Shown: positions 51,654-60,354 of the stretch, piece by piece
Position numbering within the stretch: position 1 is the stretch's first letter
Layout: every line of letters starts with the position of its first letter
NCBI RefSeq assembly: GCF_006438875.1
Contig: NZ_RCZH01000014.1
Coordinates: forward strand, 62,001-126,000
Direction: 5' to 3'
Source of the DNA: Flavobacterium pectinovorum
Lineage (GTDB): Bacteria; Bacteroidota; Bacteroidia; Flavobacteriales; Flavobacteriaceae
DNA: 64,000 nt
Notes under the pieces: model-generated
Database searches by the model: none
Seen by the model: only the letters and a program-made list of their open reading frames with translations
What the model was told of the DNA's origin: nothing
Position numbers and translations under genes: made by a program

Positions 51654-51805
51654 GATTTCGATAAAACAATAAATAAGAGAAAGTTATCAGCCTAAAACAT
51701 CTGGCTGATAACTTTCTTTATTTAAATGCGTTTGTATAAATAATCATACTCAATTTACACAATCTGAGAATAAATCTTTAATTTTAATCATATTAAATAA
51801 GTAAT

Positions 51806-51988
51806 ATGGACTTGAATTTTCTAAATACTCTTCAAACTATTTTTGATTCATCAGAACAAGAATTCTATGAAGTGTCAAATGATCAAAAAATAGCAATTGA
51901 GAATAGTCGTATAGAGATCGAGAATGGAAATTTTCACAAAAATGAAGATGTTATTTTAGAAATGCGACAATGGTTAAAAAATAAATAG
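51806..51988 (+). CDS. Small antitoxin-like protein without a toxin partner
   Basis: 60 aa, acidic and helical. The C-terminal half, QKIAIENSRIEIENGNFHKN then EDVILEMRQWLKNK, follows the pattern of Bacteroidota addiction-module antitoxins paired with ParE/RelE toxins: an I..SR..IE.G pattern, then a helix ending WL.K. No RelE/ParE frame is present in the 190 bp downstream or upstream. Either an orphan antitoxin or a stand-alone regulator. Its own promoter is likely, but no clear -7 box is seen. Confidence 0.65.
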   Translation: MDLNFLNTLQTIFDSSEQEFYEVSNDQKIAIENSRIEIENGNFHKNEDVILEMRQWLKNK

Positions 51989-52121
51989 TTGATCTTCTTC
52001 AAAAACATGTAAAATAAGAAATTTCTCATATTTTTTCTTTTTAGCCGAGTTTTTAGTCGTATATTCGTCTCGACAAAATTTTAGAGACTTTAATAAAAAA
52101 CTTATTAAAAGTTAACATAAG

Positions 52122-52206
52122 CGAACCCTCGCCAAGGTGCTGGAACAGGAAACTGTCCTTAATCTATTCTCTGAATATTTTGTCACACCTAAAGCGAGGG
52201 TTTCGT
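52122..52206 (+). ncRNA. Candidate structured RNA with GAAA tetraloop (unknown class)
   Basis: Outer stem CGAACCCTCGC (52122-52132) pairs with GCGAGGGTTTCG (52194-52205, one bulge). An inner stem AGGTG (52135-52139) pairs with CACCT (52186-52190). A hairpin GGaACAG-GAAA-CTGTCC (52142-52158) carries a GNRA tetraloop. A single-stranded pyrimidine-rich segment (52159-52185) completes it. It does not match SRP, RNase P, tmRNA, TPP or cobalamin consensus as I remember them. It lies 19 nt before a small CDS, so it may be a cis leader or a separate sRNA. Confidence 0.5.
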
Positions 52207-52224
52207 GCGTTTAATATTTTCGAT

Positions 52225-52500
52225 ATGACAAGAGAAAATCAAAAACCATCAGAAAATGATGTAATGCAAGCAATGGCAAAATTTCTATCAGACCTTTGGT
52301 TTGAAGATGACTTTAGGGATCAACCGGAACATTTGTCCGAAATTTTCGAGACAATTCTCCTAACCGAAATGGGCGATGACCAAGATCTCCGAATCAAAAT
52401 GGTAAGTTCGATTAGAACCAGTAAATTGTTGGCAAATGCGATTGGTTCTTTTTCGGATATGGAAATCAACAATGCCTGCAAGAAAATCATGAATGCATAA
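52225..52500 (+). CDS. Small hypothetical acidic protein
   Basis: 91 aa from the ATG at 52225 (MTRENQKPSENDVMQAMAK). The frame is open from 52180, but those first 15 codons lie inside the RNA stem and would be an unlikely start. All-helical and acidic, with LSDLWFEDDFRDQPEHL and LANAIGSFSDMEINNACKKI. No signal peptide and no family recognised. The folded RNA immediately upstream could regulate it. Confidence 0.7.
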   Translation: MTRENQKPSENDVMQAMAKFLSDLWFEDDFRDQPEHLSEIFETILLTEMGDDQDLRIKMVSSIRTSKLLANAIGSFSDMEINNACKKIMNA

Positions 52501-52551
52501 TACCACTCAAAAACAAATTTAGTCCTAAATTTTATATTAATTATAATTTTG

Positions 52552-52713
52552 AGATGTGCCGTTAGGTACTAAATGTTGGTAGAATAAAATACGAATTTAA
52601 ATAGATGTAGCGTGCCGTAGGTACGCAATGGGAAACGTTTTGATGCGTACCTACGGCGCGCTATTTTTTTTCAATTGATATTTTCTACCAATGTTTAGTG
52701 CCTAACGGCACAT
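52552..52713. repeat. Nested palindromic shell element
   Basis: The outer arms GATGTGCCGTTAGGTACTAA and TTGGTAGAA pair with TTCTACCAA and TTTAGTGCCTAACGGCACAT. Inside, 52607-52664 is a second palindrome, TAGCGTGCCGTAGGTACGCA against TGCGTACCTACGGCGCGCTA. Tips share the CC-GTA/TAAC-GG core with 14855-15095. It reads like one element inserted in another. The gap 52501-52771 contains no gene. Confidence 0.75.
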
Positions 52714-52771
52714 TTTCTTTTTTTGCAAAAGAAAAAATAAGATCTTCGTAAAAATTAAATACCATCAAAAA

Positions 52772-54277
52772 ATGATAAAAAAAATACTTTTAGCCTCTTT
52801 ATTTTTCAATAGTTTATGCTCTTTTTCACAAGACATTGTAAAAGAATTTGATCTGAAATTAGAAAAGAAAAGAGACTTTTTTCAAGTAGTTAATGAAGAT
52901 AAAAAAGAAGTTATTCTGTTTTTGAACGACAAAGAAAAGGTTACCTCTATAAGATTTGATGAAAAGTTTAATATTATAGATTCGTTGACTACTGCAAGGC
53001 CAGAAAAAAAATACGATAATATCATTGGATATAGTCAAAAGGATAATAATTATTTTCTTTTTTGGGCATCAGAAAACAGAAAAGAAATCAATTCACAATA
53101 TTTTAATTTTACTAAAAAAGAAACCAAAACAACTTCAATTAATCTCGAATTAAAAAAGGAAAAAATAGTTAAAGAGCTTACCATAAACAATGTCTTTTAT
53201 CTAATTACTATTGTTAAAAATACAAGCATTTTAAAATTTTATATTTCTAATAATGATGGAAATCTAGATACAAAAACAATCGATTTGTCAAATTTGCAAT
53301 TTCACAATGAATCTGCAACTGAAGTAAACTTATATACGGCATTAACAGGAGAGTCATCTGATATTTTCATTCAGAATATAAGCACCGACAGTCCGCCTTC
53401 GTTATCATTGAGCTCAAAACGATTTAAAGTTTACACATACAAAAATGACGAAATTATTTTTACAATGGATAATAATACTTTCTCAACAGATATCTTAAAA
53501 ATTAATCTGAATGATTTTACTGGAGATTTAAAATCAATTCAGCAGCCGGCTGTAGCAAAGGGAGCATACGAATCTATTACATTTAAGTCGAATTCATTTT
53601 TAATAGATGATAAAATTCTTCAAATCAAAACTAATCCCCAAGTTTTATTTCTGACTATGAGCGATCAAAATGGAAATAAAATTAATCGGTTTATAGCTAC
53701 AAGAGAAGAAGAAATTACATTTAAAAACTCAGATGTTTTTCAGGAAATAAAAAGTATTCATAATAAAAAGGTTCTCGAAAAACCAAAACAATTTATACGA
53801 AAAATTAACAACTCTAATCCTGGAATATCATGTTATAAGCTAAATGGTTTATATTATACGGTAATTGGAAGTTCTCAAGATATAGCACGTGCAGGAGGAG
53901 GAGGTGCAAGAATGGGAATGGGTGCTGGAGTTGGCGGTGGTTTTGGTGGAGCTGGTTTTGGTGGAGCTCCTATGTCTTTTGGTTTTTCATCAAGCTACAC
54001 TATTGGAAATTTGATTTCTTATAAAGATAAGAATGTTGTTTATACAAACTGTTTGTTTGACTCCAGTTTTAATCATTTAGATAGTAAAATTGAAACCTCA
54101 GCATTTGAAAAAGCCAGATTATTTTTAGAAGAAAACGAAGACGTTAGTCAGGGTGTTTCTATTTTTGGCAGGGATCTATATAAAGATTTAATTGTTTTTA
54201 AATTCAATACCACTTTGTATTTAGGAAGTTATAACAATCAGAATAAAAAATATCAAATTTTTAGTTTTTCAGAATAA
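52772..54277 (+). CDS. Hypothetical secreted protein with Gly-rich insert, paralogue of 60355-61803
   Basis: 501 aa. Signal peptide to about residue 19 (LFFNSLCSFSQ). A beta-rich body aligns with the protein at 60355: IIGYSQKDNNYFLFWASE here against IIGYSFDEDQNPTLYWSTE there, and NSFLIDDKILQIKTNP against NSFFLDDRLYQINTNP. Residues about 369-403 are a Gly-rich, low-complexity segment (GGGGARMGMGAGVGGGFGG and more) absent from the paralogue, which has an aromatic loop there. No family recognised. It is followed 6 bp later by the DMT exporter gene. Confidence 0.8.
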   Translation: MIKKILLASLFFNSLCSFSQDIVKEFDLKLEKKRDFFQVVNEDKKEVILFLNDKEKVTSIRFDEKFNIIDSLTTARPEKKYDNIIGYSQKDNNYFLFWASENRKEINSQYFNFTKKETKTTSINLELKKEKIVKELTINNVFYLITIVKNTSILKFYISNNDGNLDTKTIDLSNLQFHNESATEVNLYTALTGESSDIFIQNISTDSPPSLSLSSKRFKVYTYKNDEIIFTMDNNTFSTDILKINLNDFTGDLKSIQQPAVAKGAYESITFKSNSFLIDDKILQIKTNPQVLFLTMSDQNGNKINRFIATREEEITFKNSDVFQEIKSIHNKKVLEKPKQFIRKINNSNPGISCYKLNGLYYTVIGSSQDIARAGGGGARMGMGAGVGGGFGGAGFGGAPMSFGFSSSYTIGNLISYKDKNVVYTNCLFDSSFNHLDSKIETSAFEKARLFLEENEDVSQGVSIFGRDLYKDLIVFKFNTTLYLGSYNNQNKKYQIFSFSE

Positions 54278-54283
54278 TCACAA

Positions 54284-55171
54284 ATGAAAATTACCAAACC
54301 AAGACTAGCCTTAATCTGCGGAATACTTTGTATTTCGATATTCCCGATATTGATAAAACTTAAATTAGCACCTGGATTAATTTCGGCTTTTTATCGAATG
54401 ACTTTTGCGGTGATTTTACTTTTACCATATATGCTTATCACAAAAAGCTTCAAACTGCCAAAGACAAAATTCTTGCTTCTTGCGGTACTTTGCGGCATTT
54501 TATTCTCATCAGATGTTGCCGTTTGGAATATCGCCATTCAGGATTCAAGCGCGACTCAGGCTTCGTTGTTGACGAACTTATCTCCGCTTTGGGTTGGGAT
54601 TGGTTCTTTCTTCTTTTTGAAAGTAAGACCCGCAACCAATTTCTGGATCGGAACCGTCGTTTCTTTATTCGGGATGATTACTTTGGTCGGTTTTAGCTTT
54701 TTTATGGATTTGAATTTTGATCAGGCTTTTCTGTTTGCTGTTTTGTCCGGAATATTATATTCGATTTATCTTTTAGTGAGCAAAAAGGTACTTTCAGATG
54801 TCGATGTTTTATCGTTTATGACGATTAGTTTATTGGCATCGAGCATTTATTTAGGAATTCTTTGCTACTTTTTAGATCAGCCTTTTACCGGATTCTCAGA
54901 TACAGGTTGGTTAGTACTGATTTTGCAAGCTGTAATTTGCCAATTGTGTGCGTGGCTTTCTATCAGTTATGCCACACAACATATGCGTGCAACAAGAGTT
55001 TCGCTAAGTTTATTAAGTCAGGCTGTAATTACATCTGTTTTAGCTTGGTTGTTTTTGGAAGAACAAATAACTTTACAAATGGTTTTTGGTGGAATCATTT
55101 TGCTTCTTGGAATTAGAATTACGTTTTATGATAAAACAATCTCGTTTAAGAACTTGTTTGCGAAGAATTAG
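54284..55171 (+). CDS. DMT/EamA family transporter
   Basis: 295 aa with ten transmembrane helices in two EamA repeats (about 5-135 and 148-285). Landmarks: GLISAFYRMTFAVILLLPYM, IQDSSATQASLLTNLSPLW in repeat one and LSLLSQAVITSVLAWLFLEE in repeat two, the usual EamA end-of-repeat motif. These inner-membrane carriers export amino acids or other metabolites; the substrate cannot be told. It starts 6 bp after the paralogue protein gene. Confidence 0.93.
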   Translation: MKITKPRLALICGILCISIFPILIKLKLAPGLISAFYRMTFAVILLLPYMLITKSFKLPKTKFLLLAVLCGILFSSDVAVWNIAIQDSSATQASLLTNLSPLWVGIGSFFFLKVRPATNFWIGTVVSLFGMITLVGFSFFMDLNFDQAFLFAVLSGILYSIYLLVSKKVLSDVDVLSFMTISLLASSIYLGILCYFLDQPFTGFSDTGWLVLILQAVICQLCAWLSISYATQHMRATRVSLSLLSQAVITSVLAWLFLEEQITLQMVFGGIILLLGIRITFYDKTISFKNLFAKN

Positions 55172-55224
55172 GATTGAGAAATGGCACGCAGATGTCACGG
55201 GTTTAAACGGATTTACGCGGATTG

Positions 55225-55880
55225 ATTTTAAAATAGTTTGTGAAATTTGTGGCAAAAAAATAGTTTCACGCAGATTTTGCAGATTTAAGTAAATTAACGC
55301 AGATTCTTTTATTTAATCTTTTTAATCATCTAATCTGAGGCAAAAAATTTGTCGAAATTTGTGTAATTTGTGGTAAAAAGTTCTCTCGCAGATTTGGCAG
55401 ATTGAGCAGATTCTTTTAAAAATAATTCGTGAATTTGTGGCGAAAAAATAGTTTCACGCAGATTTTGCAGATTTAAGCAAATTAACGCAGATGCTTTTAT
55501 TTAATCTTTTTTAATCATTTAATCTGAGACAAAAAATTCGTCAAAATTTGTGTAATTTGTGGTAGAAAAGTTCTCTCGCAGATTGAGCAGATTGAGCAGA
55601 TTCATTTTAAAATAATTCGTGAATTTGTGGTGAAAAAAATAGTTTCACGCAGATTTTGCAGATTTAAGCAAATTAACGCAGATTCTTTTATTTAATCTTT
55701 TTAATCATCTAATCTGAGGCAAAAAATTTGTCGAAATTTGTGAAATTTGTGGTAAAAAGTTCTCTCGCAGATTTGGCAGATTGAGCAGATTTAAAATAAT
55801 CCCTTTAATCATCCTAATCTGTGGCAAAAAAAAATTCGAGATAATTCGTGTAATTCGTGGCTAAAAAACCTGAAACTAAA
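55225..55880. repeat. Tandem repeat of about 190 bp (three copies)
   Basis: The word TAGTTTCACGCAGATTTTGC occurs at 55261, 55449 and 55640 (periods 188 and 191). Each unit continues with attaacgcagattcttttat, then taatctgaggcaaaaaattt, a gtgtaatttgtggtaaaaag part, ctctcgcagatttggcagat and gtgaatttgtgg. Copies are nearly identical. Fragments of the same words occur near 22780, 24845 and 27300. The 726-bp interval 55172-55897 has no gene. Confidence 0.9.
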
Positions 55881-55897
55881 AAAACAACATCTTTATT

Positions 55898-56605
55898 ATG
55901 TTACATAAAAGCAAAATACCCAATTTAAAAGTAATCGCATTTGATGCTGATGATACTTTGTTTATCAACGAACCTTACTTTCAGGAAACCGAACACAAAT
56001 TTTGTGCTTTGATGGAAGATTATCTTTCGCATCAGGGAATTTCGCAGGAATTATTCAAGATCGAAATCGAGAATTTACCTTTGTATGGTTACGGAATCAA
56101 AGGATACATTCTTTCGATGATTGAAGCGGCGATGAATATTTCGAACAATACAATTCCGATTGAGGTGATTGAAAAAATCATTCAATACGGAAAAGAATTA
56201 CTGGAGAAACCTATCGAGCTTCTTGACGGAATCGAAGAAACATTGCAATCGCTACACGGAAAATATAAATTGGTTGTTGCCACAAAAGGCGACTTAAAAG
56301 ACCAACACAGTAAATTGCACCGTTCTGGTTTAGGTCATTATTTTCATCATATCGAAGTAATGTCAGACAAACAAGAAATAGATTATCAGAAACTACTGGG
56401 TCGTTTAGACATTCAGCCTCATGAATTTTTAATGATCGGAAATTCTTTAAAATCTGATGTTTTGCCGGTTTTAGAAATTGGAGGTTATGCCGTTCATATT
56501 CCGTTTCACACTACTTGGGAACACGAAAAAATTAGTCACAAAGTAGAACATGAACATTTTAGTTCATTCGAAAAAATTACCGAAGTCGTTCAGAACTTAT
56601 TATAA
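55898..56605 (+). CDS. HAD family hydrolase
   Basis: 235 aa. HAD motif I is in VIAFDADDTLFINEP (nucleophile Asp and DxD), motif II Thr in LVVATKGDLKDQ, motif III/IV in MIGNSLKSDVLPVLEIGG. A helical cap (about 30-110) marks subfamily I. Such enzymes dephosphorylate small metabolites or nucleotides; the substrate is open. It overlaps the next gene by one base (TAATG), so the two are translationally coupled. Confidence 0.93.
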   Translation: MLHKSKIPNLKVIAFDADDTLFINEPYFQETEHKFCALMEDYLSHQGISQELFKIEIENLPLYGYGIKGYILSMIEAAMNISNNTIPIEVIEKIIQYGKELLEKPIELLDGIEETLQSLHGKYKLVVATKGDLKDQHSKLHRSGLGHYFHHIEVMSDKQEIDYQKLLGRLDIQPHEFLMIGNSLKSDVLPVLEIGGYAVHIPFHTTWEHEKISHKVEHEHFSSFEKITEVVQNLL

Positions 56606-57234
56606 TGAAAACACTTTTAGATTTAGAAAACTGGAATAGAAAAGAGCATTTTGCACATTTCAACAGAATGGAAGAACCTTTTTTTGGAGCCACTGTCGAG
56701 ATTGATTGCACAAAAGCATATCAAACGGCAAAAGACCTCAAAGCTGCTTTCTTTATTTATTACTTACATAAAACCCTTGTTGCTGTAAATTCAATCGAGA
56801 ATTTTAGATACCGAATTGCCAAAGACAAAATTTATATTAATGACCGAATTGATGCCTCGGCAACAATTGGCCGTGAAGACGGTACTTTTGGATTTTCATT
56901 AATCGAATACAATTCAGATTTTAAGATCTTCGAACAAAATGCGTTAAAAGAAATCGAACGAATTCAAAACACAACCGGACTTTTTACAAGATCGTTTGAT
57001 GACGATAATGTCATACACTTCTCGGCAATTCCGTGGTTAAACTTTACTTCGCTTTCACACGCCAGAAGTTTTACTTATCCAGATAGTTGTCCTAAAGTCT
57101 CATTTGGTAAAATGATCACTTCAGAAACCGGAAAAAGAACAATCGCTATGTCAGCCCATGTTCATCATGGTTTAATGGATGGTTTACACTTAGGGCAATT
57201 TGTTGATACGCTACAGGAATTAATGAACAGGTAA
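56605..57234 (+). CDS. CatA-like O-acetyltransferase
   Basis: 209 aa. Chloramphenicol acetyltransferase fold: LENWNRKEHFAHFNRMEEPF at the N-terminus, KAAFFIYYLHKTL, and the catalytic motif SAHVHHGLMDGLHLG (HHxxxDG with the general-base His). Length is that of type A CATs. Whether it acetylates chloramphenicol or another alcohol is not known; many chromosomal CatA-like proteins have no resistance phenotype. Coupled to the HAD phosphatase gene by a 1-bp overlap. Confidence 0.92.
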   Translation: MKTLLDLENWNRKEHFAHFNRMEEPFFGATVEIDCTKAYQTAKDLKAAFFIYYLHKTLVAVNSIENFRYRIAKDKIYINDRIDASATIGREDGTFGFSLIEYNSDFKIFEQNALKEIERIQNTTGLFTRSFDDDNVIHFSAIPWLNFTSLSHARSFTYPDSCPKVSFGKMITSETGKRTIAMSAHVHHGLMDGLHLGQFVDTLQELMNR

Positions 57235-57336
57235 GAAAACTGTTTATTGCCTTATTCTGTTGTGCTTATGTCTTATTAAGGATAGTGTTTCTTGCAATTA
57301 ATTGTTTGTTTGGAGAAAATTTAAACTCTCATAACA

Positions 57337-58470
57337 ATGAAAAAAATTGTAACTATTCTGGCGCTTTCGCTAGGCTTAACAAACCTGCAAGCACAAACAG
57401 AAAAAGAAAAAAGTACTGATAACTACAACAAATGGTCTATAGAATTAGGTGGAGGTGTTAACAAACCTCAAAGTCCTATGATGGAAAATTATTTTACATC
57501 AACACCAAGCTTTTGGGTAGGTGACTTAGGAGTAAGGTACATGTTTAACAACAAGTTTGGTTTAAAAGCAGATTTTGGATATAACAGTTTTACCGGAAAA
57601 AATAATTCCATTGACTTTGATTCAAAATATTACAGAGCAGACTTACAAGCTGTTGCAAACTTAGGCAGAATCATGGACTTTGAATCATGGACTAAGACAA
57701 TTGGTTTATTAGGCCATGCAGGTTTTGGTTTAGCTCAATTAGAAAACAAAGATTTGCATGTTAAAGACAGAATGGGAAATTTCATTGCTGGTATTACGGG
57801 TCAAATCAGATTATCTGATAGATTTGCTTTAACCGGTGATTTTACAACTATAATAAATGCCTCTCAAGATTATACCTTTGATTGTGGATGTCCTGTAGAA
57901 TCAAGAGGTTTTAACGGAGTACTTTTTAATGGAACTGTAGGATTAAATGTTTACTTAGGCAAAAACGCAAAACATGCTGACTGGGTAGTTCTTTCGCAAG
58001 AAGTTGATCTTTCGCCTCTGGAAAATAAAATTGCAAACCTTGAAGCTTTAGTAAGCAAGATTCCGGAAAAACAAATTATTATAGAAAAACCGGTTACTAC
58101 TACAGTAGTAAATGACAAGGATCTTATAAAAGAAATGATCAATGCTAAATATTACAGCGTTTATTTTGACTTTAATAAAGCTACTCCTATCGAAAATTCA
58201 ACAGCTTCAATTGATGTAGTTTTGACGTATTTGAGAAAAAATCCTTCAGCCTATCTTGACATTTTAGGCTATGCGGATCAGGTTGGCAGCTCAGAATACA
58301 ACGAAAAACTATCAAATACAAGAGCTAATAATGTAAAAACTATTCTTGAAAAAGCGGGTATTTCATCTTCAAGATTAAATGTAGTTGCTCAAGGTGCAGA
58401 TACTTCAATTCAAAAAGATTCTGAAGAAGCCAGAAGATTGGCAAGAAGAGTTACTTTTACAATAAGATAA
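57337..58470 (+). CDS. OmpA family outer membrane protein
   Basis: 377 aa. Signal peptide to about residue 19 (GLTNLQAQ). An eight-strand-type beta-barrel (about 30-205; FGLKADFGYNSFTGKNN, LTGDFTTIINAS), a short coiled-coil linker (LENKIANLEALVSKI) and a C-terminal OmpA domain (about 265-377): YYSVYFDFNKATP, LDILGYADQVGSSEYNEKLS with Asp, and RANNVKTIL with Arg for peptidoglycan. It links the outer membrane and cell wall. Ends with a terminator at 58493. Confidence 0.95.
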   Translation: MKKIVTILALSLGLTNLQAQTEKEKSTDNYNKWSIELGGGVNKPQSPMMENYFTSTPSFWVGDLGVRYMFNNKFGLKADFGYNSFTGKNNSIDFDSKYYRADLQAVANLGRIMDFESWTKTIGLLGHAGFGLAQLENKDLHVKDRMGNFIAGITGQIRLSDRFALTGDFTTIINASQDYTFDCGCPVESRGFNGVLFNGTVGLNVYLGKNAKHADWVVLSQEVDLSPLENKIANLEALVSKIPEKQIIIEKPVTTTVVNDKDLIKEMINAKYYSVYFDFNKATPIENSTASIDVVLTYLRKNPSAYLDILGYADQVGSSEYNEKLSNTRANNVKTILEKAGISSSRLNVVAQGADTSIQKDSEEARRLARRVTFTIR

Positions 58471-58492
58471 TCACCAGTGAAACAAAAAAAAG

Positions 58493-58524
58493 AAACTGCT
58501 TCAAAAACTGAAGCAGTTTTTTTT
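58493..58524 (+). terminator. Terminator of the OmpA gene
   Basis: AAACTGCTTC/GAAGCAGTTT arms (58493-58502 and 58510-58519) followed by a T-run. Confidence 0.85.
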
Positions 58525-58669
58525 ATATTATTCTTTCATGAGTATTTTTTATATTTAATTAGTCCACCTGATTGTAATATTTAAATATTGTAACCTACAA
58601 AACAATACTTTCCTCATTCGTTTGATGTTTAAATTCCAAAGAAACATCTTGTTCGAAAGGGCAGATTAG

Positions 58670-59060
58670 ATTAGCAAATCAACCAATATCCAGCCTCTTC
58701 TAAAAGCCTACAGCAAAAAGACAATCAAGTGATCATCCAAAAGATTACTACTTAGAGTGATGCTCCTTACTTATTATGAGGTAATGTATACTCTCTGCGC
58801 AAGATAGAACTGGCGCTCCGCTAGATATCACTACTACTGTTGATCACATATTATTATCGATTCAGAAAATAACAAACATATCAAAGGCAACTTTAAGGAA
58901 ATCTACTAGCAGAGCGTTTTAATACTGAAATCAAAAGGATTAACCAATTAAAACAAATCTATCAGATGGAAGGATTATAGAATTATGTTCTCTTCCTCCA
59001 CTTAAAATTAAGACATCAAAATACACACCAATAAAAAACCGCTTCAAGTTTTATATTGAG
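58670..59060 (+). pseudogene. Decayed coding remnant, possibly transposase-derived
   Basis: The 796-bp gap 58471-59266 has no intact gene. Broken open segments remain, e.g. 58905-58978 reads NLLAERFNTEIKRINQLKQ and continues IYQMEGL to a stop, with upstream pieces in other frames. The pattern S.A.AE.FN..IK resembles the C-termini of several bacterial transposase families, but no terminal repeats or complete motif is present. The assignment is weak; it may be any decayed gene. Confidence 0.3.
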
Positions 59061-59266
59061 GCGGCTACTTTTATAATTAATTAATTATTTTTATCAATAA
59101 ATACATATCAATTTCAGGATGAGATAAAATCAGTTCCGTTTAACCATCATCTTATTCTGTTTATAATAAATAATCATTGTGTTTTAAGGTATTTACAGAA
59201 CTTCAAACAATAGTTTGCAATCTTTATAAACGCTATAAAACCAACAACAATAACCTTTATATAAAT

Positions 59267-60097
59267 TTAGTAACTATATGTAGATGTTTCTTTAGTAATT
59301 ACATGTCCAATTTGCAATGTCTGGGTTGTCTTTACAGGATAGCCATTTTCATTGTATTCATGGCTAAAAATTGTTGTCATTATAGTACCTGAGTCCTCCA
59401 CATCACCAATTCTTTTAATTATATTATTAGAAGAAGACATCTCATTAGTATCTATTAATAAATTAAAGCCTAAAATATTAAGTCTTGGATTGTTTTTTGA
59501 ATCATATTCAAAAGTAATCAATGATTCATAACTACCATTGTAAAATTGGTCAGTGATCAAGTTACCCTCAGAAAAAGTATATCTTCCGCTAATACCTGTA
59601 TCTTGTCCATCAGTTCCCAAACTGTCACTATTTAATTTATAATAAAATACACTTCCATCGCTATTATAATGATACTTTGTTTTATAGTAATTTCCAAATT
59701 CATTACTTAAAATATAATCTACTTTTCCATTTGCATAAACATATTCTTTTGTAAGATAAACATCTCCTGAAAGATCCGCTTTCTCAATTTTCGTAATTAC
59801 ATCTCCTGTGTAAGTATACAATGTAGTATTAGATCCATCTCTGTCTGACAATATTTTGTTATCTTTATATGATAATTCCAATGTTGAAACTTCTCCATTT
59901 GTATAAGTATGAACCAGTTTTTTCAATAAAAAAGGCTCCATAATTACAATAGGAATCGAATCCGTTTTTGGTGGCGAAATTGTATCGTTCTTAATTGGAT
60001 TTACATCATTCTTCTTGACACAAGAACCATCGTAATCGTTAGTACAAGAAGCAAGTGCTAATAAAGTAGCGCTAAATAAATAAAGTAATTTTTTCAT
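59267..60097 (-). CDS. Hypothetical lipoprotein with YD-like beta repeats
   Basis: 276 aa. Lipobox LALASC (about residue 18), a Pro/Asp-rich linker, then repeated units of the form YTYTGDVITKIEK, EYVYANGKVDYILS, KYHYNSDGSVFYYKL, FEYDSKNNPRL and HEYNENGYPVKT. These resemble single RHS/YD strands (Y-x-Y-ds-x-G-x). Surface-exposed lipoprotein of unknown function. It stands alone, transcribed away from the paralogue gene at 60355. Confidence 0.8.
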   Translation of the reverse strand: MKKLLYLFSATLLALASCTNDYDGSCVKKNDVNPIKNDTISPPKTDSIPIVIMEPFLLKKLVHTYTNGEVSTLELSYKDNKILSDRDGSNTTLYTYTGDVITKIEKADLSGDVYLTKEYVYANGKVDYILSNEFGNYYKTKYHYNSDGSVFYYKLNSDSLGTDGQDTGISGRYTFSEGNLITDQFYNGSYESLITFEYDSKNNPRLNILGFNLLIDTNEMSSSNNIIKRIGDVEDSGTIMTTIFSHEYNENGYPVKTTQTLQIGHVITKETSTYSY

Positions 60098-60354
60098 GTC
60101 TTAATTTTTTTACGAAACTAACTTAATTAAGCATTTATAGCTTTCCCCAAAAAGTCATATAAATAGAAGAATACGACTATTTTTCATGTATTTCACAATT
60201 AAAATAAACATAAAACTTATTAAATATTTGTTATATATAATTTAGTAGCTATAAATCATCTACCTTTAAATATTTAATATTGTTAAGTAAAATCGAAATT
60301 AAAAATCATAAATACAGCTATTAAACTGGAATGATTTTTGTTGTTTGAAAATTT

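Noticed and set aside
52122..52206. Signal recognition particle RNA, TPP or cobalamin riboswitch at the structured RNA
   Set aside because: The conserved GGAAGG/AGCAG (SRP), CUGAGA (TPP) and B12-box sequences are absent as far as can be read by eye.
55225..55880. CRISPR array suspected from repeat periodicity
   Set aside because: Repeat units of about 190 bp without 20-40 bp repeats alternating with unique spacers, and no cas genes in the window.
56605..57234. Chloramphenicol resistance determinant
   Set aside because: Motifs fit CatA-like enzymes, but chromosomal setting and coupling to a HAD gene give no support for acquired resistance.
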